Below, one piece after another: positions 28,050-35,315 of a stretch of 64,000 bases of DNA. How positions within the stretch are numbered: the stretch's first letter is position 1; the number at the start of each line of letters is the position of its first letter. The translations under genes were made by a program, and so were the position numbers. The notes under the pieces were generated by a model. The model did no database searches. It was not told the origin of the DNA and worked only from the letters and a program-made list of their open reading frames with translations. Source of the DNA: Methylocapsa sp. S129 (GTDB lineage Bacteria; Pseudomonadota; Alphaproteobacteria; Rhizobiales; Beijerinckiaceae); NCBI RefSeq assembly GCF_009765995.1, contig NZ_LMUI01000011.1, positions 1,011,800 to 1,075,799 of the forward strand. The letters are read 5' to 3'.

Positions 28050-28523
28050 ATGACACAAGAGCCAGCAGACCCTCCGGACCCGGCGGCCCATTTCGGCAAT
28101 CTGATCAGCGCCTATACCGATACGATTCGCACCAGCGACTTCAAAGCCAATCTCGCCGTCCTGTTCGTCGCGATCATGATGGGGCCGATCGTCGCCTATC
28201 GCGACAAATATCCGCATTTCCTGTCGCTGCCGATCGTGCTGGCGCCCTTCATCGTCGCCTTTTTTTGCCTGCTCATCTGCGTGTTTCCCCGCTACCCGCG
28301 CCGGGGGAACAGATTCTTGATCCGAAACCCGAGCAAGGATGATTTTGTATTCGTAGAGAATAATGAAGACGATATCGAACAGCTCAAGATAAGATGCGCG
28401 ATTTTGTCCGGGATATTATTCTGGAAGACGTTGTTTTTGAAAATTAGCTTGGTTATTTGTTTGGGAACAATCGTTATTATTTTCTTTCTATTGAGTTATT
28501 CTCTCGTTGAGAGGCTGTTCTAG
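28050..28523 (+). CDS. Membrane protein resembling a Pycsar effector (PycTM/DUF5706-like), copy 1
   Basis: A 157-residue protein with a soluble N-terminal helix, SDFKAN, two hydrophobic helices, a PRYPRRGN turn and hydrophilic loop, then KIRCAILSGILFWKTLFLKI leading into one or two further hydrophobic segments. The (A/S)-D-x-KA motif before the first helix pair and the lone Lys before the last helices are the layout of PycTM proteins. Start 28050 is chosen because it aligns with copy 2; an in-frame ATG is at 28029. The 3' part is strikingly AT-rich. Family assignment is by pattern, not by search. Confidence 0.6.
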   Translation: MTQEPADPPDPAAHFGNLISAYTDTIRTSDFKANLAVLFVAIMMGPIVAYRDKYPHFLSLPIVLAPFIVAFFCLLICVFPRYPRRGNRFLIRNPSKDDFVFVENNEDDIEQLKIRCAILSGILFWKTLFLKISLVICLGTIVIIFFLLSYSLVERLF

Positions 28524-28741
28524 CGGATCGAACCTAACGCTTCCTGGTCTGGCGACGGCGATGAATTGTTGGGATTGGCGACCCATTCGGAGGCTCTGTC
28601 TCGCAGACTCGCAAGCCAAATATCAGACGGGAATCCCAGTTGGACTCAATCGTCGCATTTCACCCTTGAGTTCCCGAGCCAACGCGCCGCCATGCCCGCC
28701 CATGAATGGGGAAAGACAGTTGACGCTCGCAGGGTAAGTCA

Positions 28742-29254
28742 ATGAGCCGAATAGTTGCGCCCACCCGATATTCCTCCTGCGCGTGCGGGCGTGTCCAATG
28801 TCGGGCGATGGGCGCGCCGATTGTTAGCGTCGTTTGCTATTGCGACGACTGCCAGGAAGGCGCTCGTCAAATTGAGGCGCTTCCGAATGCAACGAGCTTC
28901 CGCGACGCTGACGGCGGAACGCCGTTGCTGACCTACCGCGACGACCGGTTCAGTTGTTCGGCCGGCGAGGATCTGCTGGTGAGCTATAAGATCAGAGAAG
29001 GCGCGCCCACCCGGAGGGTGGTGGCGTCATGCTGTAACTCCGCCATGTTTCTGAAATACAGGCCCGGATTCTGGGTTTCGGCTTATCGGGCCCGCTTCGA
29101 AGGAGACCTGCCGCCATTGGAAATGAGGACGCAGATCCAGCACCGGCGAGCGGACGCCGACCTTCCTCGCGATGTCTCGTGCTACCGAGGTTTCCCAATG
29201 AGGCTGTTTGCCAAACTTATCGCGGCGCGCGTCTCCATGCTGCTTGGGCGGTAG
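28742..29254 (+). CDS. GFA-like (glutathione-dependent formaldehyde-activating fold) protein
   Basis: A 170-residue protein with the zinc ligands of the GFA/CENP-V fold: CACGRVQC, then CYCDDC, and a later CC pair (VASCCNS). The second block and the order match the family, which often has no proven activity outside Gfa itself. It sits between the two PycTM-like genes, with 218 bp before and 158 bp after it, so co-transcription is unclear. Confidence 0.8.
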   Translation: MSRIVAPTRYSSCACGRVQCRAMGAPIVSVVCYCDDCQEGARQIEALPNATSFRDADGGTPLLTYRDDRFSCSAGEDLLVSYKIREGAPTRRVVASCCNSAMFLKYRPGFWVSAYRARFEGDLPPLEMRTQIQHRRADADLPRDVSCYRGFPMRLFAKLIAARVSMLLGR

Positions 29255-29412
29255 GCTTTTCGATCTGAGCCTTGACATCAAATAAGCCGGCCCGCTCCGG
29301 CGCCTGAGCATTGGCGCCGGGGGCATTCATACACTAACATTCATTCAGACCGCGCTGGCCGCCTTGGCGCAGCGGTCATCTCTGCTGTCCTCCTGAAGCT
29401 TGCGATTGGCCT

Positions 29413-29862
29413 ATGACAAAAGACGCGGCGACTTATTATCGCAATCACATCGCCGCCTATACCGATGCGATTCGCATCAGCGATTTCAAGGCGAATGTCG
29501 CGATCATCTATGGGGCGTTCACGATCGGGCCGGTTCTCGGTTTCAGCGACAAGTTTCCGCCGATTTTGCCGCTGCCGATCGTGTTATTGCCGTTCGTCAT
29601 TGTCTTTTTCTGCCTTCTGATCTGTTTGTTCCCGCGTTATCCCCGCGCCGGGCGCGCCAATTTCCTGATCGAGCGCAATGCAAGCCCCAATGACTTTAAA
29701 AGCCCCGCCAATTCCGGCGTCACGATCGACCAGCAACAGACGCTCTGCGTCATTCTCTGCAACATCCTGTACTGGAAGACCGTCTGCCTGCGAATCAGCT
29801 TCGCGATATATTTGGCGGGAACGGTGACGGCCGCGGTTCTCCTGGGCTATGCGTGGCTTTAA
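29413..29862 (+). CDS. Membrane protein resembling a Pycsar effector (PycTM/DUF5706-like), copy 2
   Basis: A 149-residue paralogue of copy 1. Shared blocks are AYTD-x-IR-x-SDFKAN, LPIVL, FFCLLIC-x-FPRYPR, and ILxWKT. The loop between helix pairs has diverged. The same AGCTTGCGAT sequence lies just upstream of both starts, so the duplication included the leader. A 9-bp inverted repeat after the stop may end the transcript. Function as a nucleotide-gated or stress-triggered membrane disruptor is inferred only from resemblance to PycTM. Confidence 0.6.
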   Translation: MTKDAATYYRNHIAAYTDAIRISDFKANVAIIYGAFTIGPVLGFSDKFPPILPLPIVLLPFVIVFFCLLICLFPRYPRAGRANFLIERNASPNDFKSPANSGVTIDQQQTLCVILCNILYWKTVCLRISFAIYLAGTVTAAVLLGYAWL

Positions 29863-29879
29863 CGCGGCGGCTCCGTCAA

Positions 29880-29916
29880 ATAAGATTCGCAGGGATTTGG
29901 AAAAGCGGAATCTTAT
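29880..29916 (+). terminator. Terminator-like inverted repeat after PycTM-like copy 2
   Basis: ATAAGATTC at 29880-29888 pairs perfectly with GAATCTTAT at 29908-29916 around a 19-base loop. No long T-run follows, so termination strength is uncertain. Confidence 0.4.
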
Positions 29917-30103
29917 AGCCAGTAAGTCATTGATATATATAGATATTTCTGATAAAAGCCGGGAGGTGTTTGGGCGTTGTCCGGCAATCCTAATTCTTGC
30001 CCAGTTCTCGCTCGGCTGGCCGAACAAAAAGATGGGGCGGGAAACTAAACCGTGCTGCAAGGCTTTGATATCCCGCATTTGGTGGGACTAAACTCGCTTC
30101 GCC

Positions 30104-30159
30104 GGCGATGGGCCAAGCGGTCGTCGGCCCGAAGCGGCGGCCGGTTCAAATCCGCGCCA
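30104..30159 (+). pseudogene. Decayed tRNA-like sequence
   Basis: A 56-base stretch with a D-arm-like TGGGCCAAGCGGTC (30109-30122), a perfect T-loop motif GGTTCAAATCC (30143-30153) and a 3' GCGCCA that pairs with the initial GGCG. The anticodon arm is missing and two T-stem pairs are broken. It lies 24 bp upstream of the intact tRNA-Leu. Confidence 0.4.
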
Positions 30160-30183
30160 ATCTGTGACACAAGGGCGCCCTAA

Positions 30184-30269
30184 GCGGACGTGGCGAAACT
30201 GGTAGACGCAAGGGACTTAAAATCCCTCGGCCTTTGGCTGTGCGGGTTCGACCCCCGCCGTCCGCACCA
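30184..30269 (+). tRNA. trnL: tRNA-Leu (anticodon UAA), CCA encoded
   Basis: An intact class II tRNA. The acceptor stem GCGGACG pairs with CGTCCGC; the anticodon loop CTTAAAA gives UAA at 30218-30220; there is a long variable arm and T-loop GGTTCGACC; the CCA end is encoded at 30267-30269. It reads UUA and UUG leucine codons. Confidence 0.96.
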
Positions 30270-30287
30270 ACATTTGAGGCCGCGCTT

Positions 30288-31385
30288 TTGCCCAGGACAC
30301 AGCACGTTCATTCCCCGCGCGGCGGCCCTCTCGCCCGGACCTTGAAGTTTCCCGCCGACTTCATCGAAGCGGGGCTTGCGGAGCCAGGGCGCGAGGCCGA
30401 ACTGGCCGCGGTCGGCGCGCGCTACGCTATGACGATGACGCCGGCTTTGGCCGATCTGGTCGATCGGAACGATCCTCAAGATCCGATCGCGCGCCAATTC
30501 GTCCCCGACGTCAGGGAGCTTGACGCCCATCCCGCCGAGATCGCCGATCCGATCGGCGACGACCTCAAGAGCCCGGTCAAGGGGCTCGTGCATCGCTATC
30601 CCGATCGCGTGCTGTTGAAGCTCGCCTCAGTCTGCGCGGTCTATTGCCGCTTCTGCTTCCGGCGGGAAAGTGTGGGGCAGGGCGAGGCGAATTTGAGCGA
30701 GGCGGAATTTGCGGCGGCGCTCGATTACATCCGCGCCCATGAAGAGATTTGGGAAGTCGTGCTGACGGGCGGCGATCCGCTGACCCTGTCGCCGCGCCGG
30801 ATTGCGCAGGCGACGCAGGCGCTCGCCGCCATCCCGCATGTGAAAATCCTGCGCTGGCACACGCGCCTGCCGGTTGCCGCGCCCGAGCGCGTCACCGGCG
30901 CGCTGGCCGCGGCGCTGACCGAGGGGCATGACAAGACCGTCTATGTCGCGCTGCATGCCAATCACGCCCGCGAACTGACGCCGGAGGCGCGCGCCGCCTG
31001 CAAGCTTTTGATCGATCGCGGCGTCGCGATGGTCAGCCAGAGCGTGCTTCTCAAGGGCGTCAATGCCGACGCCGACACGCTCGCGGCGCTGATGCGCGCC
31101 TTCGTCGAGACGCGGATCAAACCCTATTATCTGCATCATGGCGATCTCGCGCCGGGCACCGCGCATTTCCGCACGACGATCGCTGAGGGACAGGCGCTGA
31201 TGCGCCAATTGCGGGCGCGATTGTCCGGCCTCGCGCAGCCGACCTATGTCCTCGACATTCCCGGCGCGCATGGGAAAATTCCGATCGGCGCCGCCTATGT
31301 CGAGGCGACGGATGGCGGTTACGATCTCATCGATGCGTCAGGCGCCCGCCACTTCTATGCCGATTGCTGCGCACCGTCGGAATGA
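30288..31385 (+). CDS. Lysine 2,3-aminomutase-like radical SAM protein
   Basis: A radical SAM/PLP protein of the KamA/EpmB family, about 365 residues from the TTG at 30288 (the first usable start after the tRNA; another TTG lies at TLKFPADF). The [4Fe-4S] ligands are in CAVYCRFC, followed by the glycine motif VLTGGDPL and HTRLPVAAPERV. EpmB-type members act with EpmA on elongation factor P; family members without EpmA context can make beta-lysine. No partner is visible here. The frame continues backward through the tRNA, so the upstream part is not real. Confidence 0.85.
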   Translation: MPRTQHVHSPRGGPLARTLKFPADFIEAGLAEPGREAELAAVGARYAMTMTPALADLVDRNDPQDPIARQFVPDVRELDAHPAEIADPIGDDLKSPVKGLVHRYPDRVLLKLASVCAVYCRFCFRRESVGQGEANLSEAEFAAALDYIRAHEEIWEVVLTGGDPLTLSPRRIAQATQALAAIPHVKILRWHTRLPVAAPERVTGALAAALTEGHDKTVYVALHANHARELTPEARAACKLLIDRGVAMVSQSVLLKGVNADADTLAALMRAFVETRIKPYYLHHGDLAPGTAHFRTTIAEGQALMRQLRARLSGLAQPTYVLDIPGAHGKIPIGAAYVEATDGGYDLIDASGARHFYADCCAPSE

Positions 31386-31474
31386 GCGGCTAGGTCGTGA
31401 TGAGAATTGATTGAATCAAACGGCCATCGGCGACAGCTTCGCTATTGAGCCATTGTTCGCATGGAGGCATTTTT

Positions 31475-31569
31475 TTTCACCTCAGAAGGTTCGTCAAGTG
31501 TCGCCCTGCGGGCGACCGCCGGAGGCGGCGCGCCTTTGGCGCGCACTTGACCAACCTTCTGAGGTGAAA
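31475..31569. repeat. Multi-hairpin element: 26-bp outer stem enclosing three perfect hairpins
   Basis: Arms 31475-31500 and 31544-31569 are inverted repeats with one mismatch in 26 pairs. The interior consists of exactly three abutting hairpins with 3-base loops: 31501-31515 (6-bp stem), 31516-31528 (5-bp stem) and 31529-31543 (6-bp stem). No base between the outer arms is left outside a hairpin. It sits between convergent genes. Confidence 0.85.
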
Positions 31570-31631
31570 CACGCTCCGCCATGCGAAACGATGGATTACC
31601 CTCGATCGTTTCGATCAAAAATCATCTCGCA

Positions 31632-32033
31632 CTAGCTCTTCAGCGCAGCGGCCAGAGCATCCTGCATCGGCTGCGTTGGCGCGCCGTAGAAGAACGGCGG
31701 GGCGCCGTCGCCGCCGAGCGCCCCGTAGGCGCGCTTCGAGGCGGCCTCGAACATCACTTCGAATTTCTTGGCGGCGCAATCATGCGGCTTGCATACGAAA
31801 TAGATCTCGTAGGGCTTTCCCTCGATCGTGGCGGGCTTCATCGGTCCGGCGACGCCGTCAAAATTCCTCGAAAATTGCGCCAGCCAGTCGGGCGTCGGCT
31901 GCACTTCCTTCATGAGCTTTTCCCATCCGGCGCGATAGGCGGGCTTGAGCAGGACGTCGAAGAGATAAGGCGTCTCCTGCGCACAAGCGGCGCTCGCGAT
32001 CAGGGTGAAAGCGAGGGGCGCAACAATTCGCAT
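31632..32033 (-). CDS. ivy: Ivy-family lysozyme inhibitor (exported)
   Basis: A 133-residue exported protein. The signal peptide (MRIVAPLAFTLIASAACAQ) is followed by a domain with CKPHDC, the disulphide-closed CKPHxC loop that Ivy inserts into the active site of C-type lysozyme. Length fits Ivy (about 130 residues before cleavage). ATG 32033 has AAAGG in front and is preferred to 32057. The protein would protect peptidoglycan from host lysozyme. Confidence 0.85.
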   Translation of the reverse strand: MRIVAPLAFTLIASAACAQETPYLFDVLLKPAYRAGWEKLMKEVQPTPDWLAQFSRNFDGVAGPMKPATIEGKPYEIYFVCKPHDCAAKKFEVMFEAASKRAYGALGGDGAPPFFYGAPTQPMQDALAAALKS

Positions 32034-32105
32034 GGGAAGCCTTTCAGAAATAGCCATGACAGGGAATGAGCCGCCCCGGGCCGGTTCGGCGCTGGACGAG
32101 CGCGG

Positions 32106-32342
32106 CTAGAACGCCTTGAAGGTGATGATCGTGCGGGTGTCGACGATGCCGGGAATGATCTGCACCTTCTGGCCGACGAAATGACCGATGTCGATGTCGC
32201 GTTCGACATAGAATTTGGCGAGAATGTCGAAGTCGCCGGCGATCGAATAGATTTCCGACGCAATCTCCGCCTCGGCGAGCGCGCTCGCCACTTCATAGGT
32301 GCGCCCGAGCGCGCATTTGATCTCGACGAAGAACGTCTGCAT
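32106..32342 (-). CDS. Stand-alone Lrp/AsnC ligand-binding (RAM) domain protein
   Basis: A 78-residue protein consisting only of the AsnC_trans_reg (RAM) domain: FFVEIKCALGRTYEVASALA then YSIAGDFDILAKFYV and the IIPGIVDTRTIITFKAF end. There is no DNA-binding HTH. Stand-alone RAM proteins bind amino acids and may hetero-oligomerise with full Lrp proteins. GAGAGG precedes ATG 32342. Confidence 0.88.
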   Translation of the reverse strand: MQTFFVEIKCALGRTYEVASALAEAEIASEIYSIAGDFDILAKFYVERDIDIGHFVGQKVQIIPGIVDTRTIITFKAF

Positions 32343-32401
32343 GAAAACAGGACCTCTCAACCCAGGGTCATAAGCGAAGCCGCCTTAGCCTTCGCCGCGT
32401 T

Positions 32402-33307
32402 CTATTGTGCAATAACTTCCACGTCGCGGTCGAGGCCCGATTGCACCTGGAACGTCGATTGATAGGTCTTCGAATCGTGGCGTGCGATCACGACATATTC
32501 CCCTTCGGCGAGCACCAGCGAGGGAAAGGCGCCGATCAATTCTCTGATGAGGTCGCCGCCCGGCGTCAGAATGGTGAAGTTGGTGTTGGCCAGCGCTTCG
32601 GCGCCCGCCGTATTGACCAGCTTCAGCGTCAAGGTCGCGTAGCGATGGCGCAAGGTCACATCGAGGACTTTGCCTGACGGCACTTTGATATCGGCCGAGA
32701 CAATCGAATTGGTGACGACGGCGTTGGAGGGCGCGCCGCCGCCCGCCCTGCCGACGCCAAGCGAGCCGACGCCGACGGAATCGAGATAGGTCGATACGAT
32801 GTGATAGGCGCCTTCGGGCAAGCCCAGAATGTCGCCGGCCTTGGCCTTGGAATAGACCAGCTTGGCTTCCGGATTGTTACGCTCGGGAACATAAATGGCG
32901 AGCGACAGCCGATTGGCGTCGATCGGCGCGTCGCCCCTGGTGCCGACGATCCTCAGCGCCCCCGCGTTAAGGGTGAGGCGTTCGGTTCGGTCCTCGTCGC
33001 CCATGCTGATCCGCTTTGTCGCGCTCGCCAGCCCAAAAGCGAGGTGGATGACGTAATCGCCCGGCGTCAGGCCGATGGAAGGCTGGGCCGTGCTCGATTC
33101 GGCGACCAATGCGTGCGAACCGTCGGCCTCGGCGCGTTCGTTAAAGACCCGCCAATGCAGGCCCGCCTGCATTGGCGCGCTCGCCTGGCCCAAAACGGCC
33201 GAAAGATGCAAAACCGCCTTGCCTGGCTCGCTCTGGGCGACCGCCGGCGCGAGCGCGCCCGCAAAGGCCAAAAGGGCGAAAACGAGGCGCCTGATAAAAA
33301 TCCGCAT
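32402..33307 (-). CDS. Exported protein of unknown function
   Basis: A 301-residue protein with a Sec signal (MRIFIRRLVFALLAFAGALA, cleavage after VAQ). The mature part is beta-rich with repeated Ig- or carboxypeptidase-regulatory-like segments: GDYVIHLAFG, EGAYHIVSTYLD, EGEYVVIARHD. I see no catalytic motif. It may be a periplasmic carbohydrate- or matrix-binding scaffold. The Lrp-like and Ivy genes follow on the same strand with gaps of 59 and 72 bp. Confidence 0.75.
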   Translation of the reverse strand: MRIFIRRLVFALLAFAGALAPAVAQSEPGKAVLHLSAVLGQASAPMQAGLHWRVFNERAEADGSHALVAESSTAQPSIGLTPGDYVIHLAFGLASATKRISMGDEDRTERLTLNAGALRIVGTRGDAPIDANRLSLAIYVPERNNPEAKLVYSKAKAGDILGLPEGAYHIVSTYLDSVGVGSLGVGRAGGGAPSNAVVTNSIVSADIKVPSGKVLDVTLRHRYATLTLKLVNTAGAEALANTNFTILTPGGDLIRELIGAFPSLVLAEGEYVVIARHDSKTYQSTFQVQSGLDRDVEVIAQ

Positions 33308-33532
33308 GACCGTCCTGCCTTGCCGCGATCCTCAGCGCCAGTCAATGGCGAGGCTTTTGGCGATTCCACGCCTCGGGGCGCTATTTTGCGGGCCCCGGCG
33401 GCGCCTGGGTCTCGTCGCGCGACAAGCGGGCCGTTTCATGACGGTTTACAGCGAGCGCCAAACCGGCGAAGTAACCGGCCCAAAGCGCATCCCGGCGTCG
33501 CCGGGCGGATTGTTTCGAGAATTAGGATGCTC

Positions 33533-34102
33533 ATGAACGCGACGATTGAATTGCTGCGCCGACGCCGTTCCTTGCCGCCCCAGGGAATGGCGGGCCCAGG
33601 GCCTGGCCCTGAAGAAATCGAGACATTGCTGACGATCGCCTCTCGCGTGCCCGATCACGGCAAACTGACGCCGTGGCGTTTCCTGGTCTTCGAGGGCGCG
33701 GCCCGCGATCGGGCGGGCGCAATCGCCGCTGGCATCTTGCAGAGCGACGATCCGTCGATATCCGAGGCGCGCCGCCAGGCCGAATCGACGCGCTTTTCTC
33801 GCGCGCCCTTGGTGATCGGCGTGATCTCGCGCGCCGCGCCCCACGTCAAAATTCCCGAATGGGAGCAGGTGTTGTCCGCCGGCGCCGCTTGTATGAATCT
33901 CGTGATCGCGGCCAATGCGATGAGCTATGTCGCCGCGTGGCTGACGGAATGGTGCGCCTATGACCGGCGGTTTTGTGAAGCGATCGGCGTCGGCGCCAAT
34001 GAGAAAATCGCCGGCTTCGTCCATATTGGCCGGGCCAACATGATCAGCGAGGATCGGGTCCGGCCCGCGCTCGCGGCCGTCGTCTCGCGTTTTGAAGCGT
34101 GA
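33533..34102 (+). CDS. Nitroreductase-family protein
   Basis: A 189-residue FMN-dependent oxidoreductase of the YdjA-like group. The pattern IELLRRRRSLPP, SRVPDHGKLTPWRF and GAACMNLVIAANAMSYVAAW is typical. The start ATG at 33533 is inside a much longer open frame whose earlier part is the shadow of the gene on the other strand. The next gene, a flavin reductase, is 30 bp downstream. Confidence 0.9.
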   Translation: MNATIELLRRRRSLPPQGMAGPGPGPEEIETLLTIASRVPDHGKLTPWRFLVFEGAARDRAGAIAAGILQSDDPSISEARRQAESTRFSRAPLVIGVISRAAPHVKIPEWEQVLSAGAACMNLVIAANAMSYVAAWLTEWCAYDRRFCEAIGVGANEKIAGFVHIGRANMISEDRVRPALAAVVSRFEA

Positions 34103-34132
34103 TCCGGCCGCCTGCATTTCAAGGAGAGCGCC

Positions 34133-34747
34133 TTGTTCTATGAGACCGGTCAGCGCGACAAGAGCCTTTTGCCGCGCGATCCTTTCAAGGCGATCGTCGC
34201 GCCGCGGCCGATCGGATGGATTTCGACGCGAAGCCGGGACGGCCTGGTCAACCTCGCGCCCTATAGTTTCTTCAACGCGTTTTCGTCGGCGCCGCCGATC
34301 GTCGGCTTCTCGAGCGAAGGCGCCAAGGATTCAGCGGCTTTCGCCAGGGATAGCGGCGAATTCGTCGCCAATCTCGCGACCATGGATTTGCTGCACCCAA
34401 TGAGCCTGAGTTCGGCGCCATTGCCGCGCGGGCAGAGCGAATTCGCTCATACCGGCCTGACGATGGCGCCGTGCCGGCTGGTGGGGGCGCCGCGCGTCGC
34501 CGAAAGCCACGCCGCGATGGAATGCAAGGTGACCGAAATCGTCATCTTGAAAAACATGCGCGGCGAGTCGACGGACAATTATCTGGTTCTGGGCGAGGTC
34601 GTCGCTTTTCATATCGACGAGCGTTTTATTCGCGACGGCGTTTTCGATACCGCCGCCGCCCAATCGCTGGCGCGCTGCGGCTACCAGGACTATGCGGTCG
34701 TCGACAAGCTCTTCACCTTGGCGCGTCCACCGGGCGGCGGCGGATAA
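34133..34747 (+). CDS. Flavin reductase-like FMN-binding protein
   Basis: A 204-residue flavin-binding split-barrel protein: FKAIVAPRPIGWISTRS, NLAPYSFFNAFSSAPP and GLTMAPCRLVGAPRVAES. It starts at TTG 34133 after a strong AAGGAGAGCG site. Such proteins reduce FMN or FAD for partner oxygenases. With the nitroreductase upstream it forms a two-gene flavin unit; a substrate is not suggested. Confidence 0.9.
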   Translation: MFYETGQRDKSLLPRDPFKAIVAPRPIGWISTRSRDGLVNLAPYSFFNAFSSAPPIVGFSSEGAKDSAAFARDSGEFVANLATMDLLHPMSLSSAPLPRGQSEFAHTGLTMAPCRLVGAPRVAESHAAMECKVTEIVILKNMRGESTDNYLVLGEVVAFHIDERFIRDGVFDTAAAQSLARCGYQDYAVVDKLFTLARPPGGGG

Positions 34748-34910
34748 TCTTGGGCTCAATTGGCCAACAACCGGCGCTAACCAGGCGCCGCAAGACTAAA
34801 GCCTCCGGTTGCAAGTTCTCCTGACCTAAGCTGGTTGGTCTCGGCTTGACTCCGCGCCCGGTCCCGCCAGATTGTCGCAGGCGGCGCCGTTGGGCGCATT
34901 GGAGGGTGAA

Positions 34911-35255
34911 ATGAGGGCTGGGAAATTTGCGATCTGGGCGGCGGCTATTGTTGCGTCCGCGACGGTGAGTTCTCTCGCTATGGCCGGAGACCACTGGAAA
35001 TTCAATGTCATCAATAAATCAAATACCGCGGCGGTCGAATTCCGGACGCAGGAAAACGGCGATTGGAGTTCCAATTGGATTTCCGACCGGATTCAGCCGG
35101 GCGATACGTTCAATATGGACTTTGGCACCAGCAAGGGCGATTGCACGGTGCGCACGCAAATCCATTTCGCCGACGGCAGCAAATTCGACGCGCCTGTCGA
35201 TTATTGCAAGGTCAACAATCTCTATATTCACGACGATAACATAACCTGGGATTGA
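34911..35255 (+). CDS. Small exported protein of unknown function
   Basis: A 114-residue protein. A signal peptide (MRAGKFAIWAAAIVASATVS, ending SLAMA) leads to about 90 residues with FNVINKSNTAAVEFRTQENG and two Cys (GDCTVRTQIHF and DYCKVNN) that could pair. The pattern recalls small beta-sandwich proteins in Hyphomicrobiales. A GGAGGGTGAA site sets ATG 34911 as start. Confidence 0.8.
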   Translation: MRAGKFAIWAAAIVASATVSSLAMAGDHWKFNVINKSNTAAVEFRTQENGDWSSNWISDRIQPGDTFNMDFGTSKGDCTVRTQIHFADGSKFDAPVDYCKVNNLYIHDDNITWD

Positions 35256-35315
35256 TACGCGAAGCTTCGGTCGGCGGCGAAGGGGCGCGGCCGACCGGAC
35301 TTATCCGCTTTCTGA

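Larger units (their letters stand above)
29863..30183 (+). other. Non-coding stretch with terminator-like dyad and tRNA relic
   Basis: 321 bp without a gene. It holds the dyad at 29880-29916, an AT-rich block (29930-29965), and a decayed tRNA-like sequence at 30104-30159. Confidence 0.5.

Noticed and set aside
29363..29378. A TTGGCGCAGCGGTCAT block before PycTM-like copy 2 that looks like a tRNA D-arm.
   Set aside because: No T-loop or matching acceptor stem follows at a tRNA-like distance.
30234..30287. The aminomutase frame extended back to an ATG inside the tRNA-Leu.
   Set aside because: It would start within the mature tRNA, so a later start is more plausible.
31411..31635. A 74-codon frame covering the multi-hairpin element.
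   Set aside because: It reads through the inverted repeats; the encoded SPCGRPPEAARLWRA-like peptide is a by-product of the palindromes.
32801..34102. A 433-residue plus-strand frame that includes the nitroreductase.
   Set aside because: The first 240 codons are antisense to the exported protein at 32402-33307; the nitroreductase starts at 33533.
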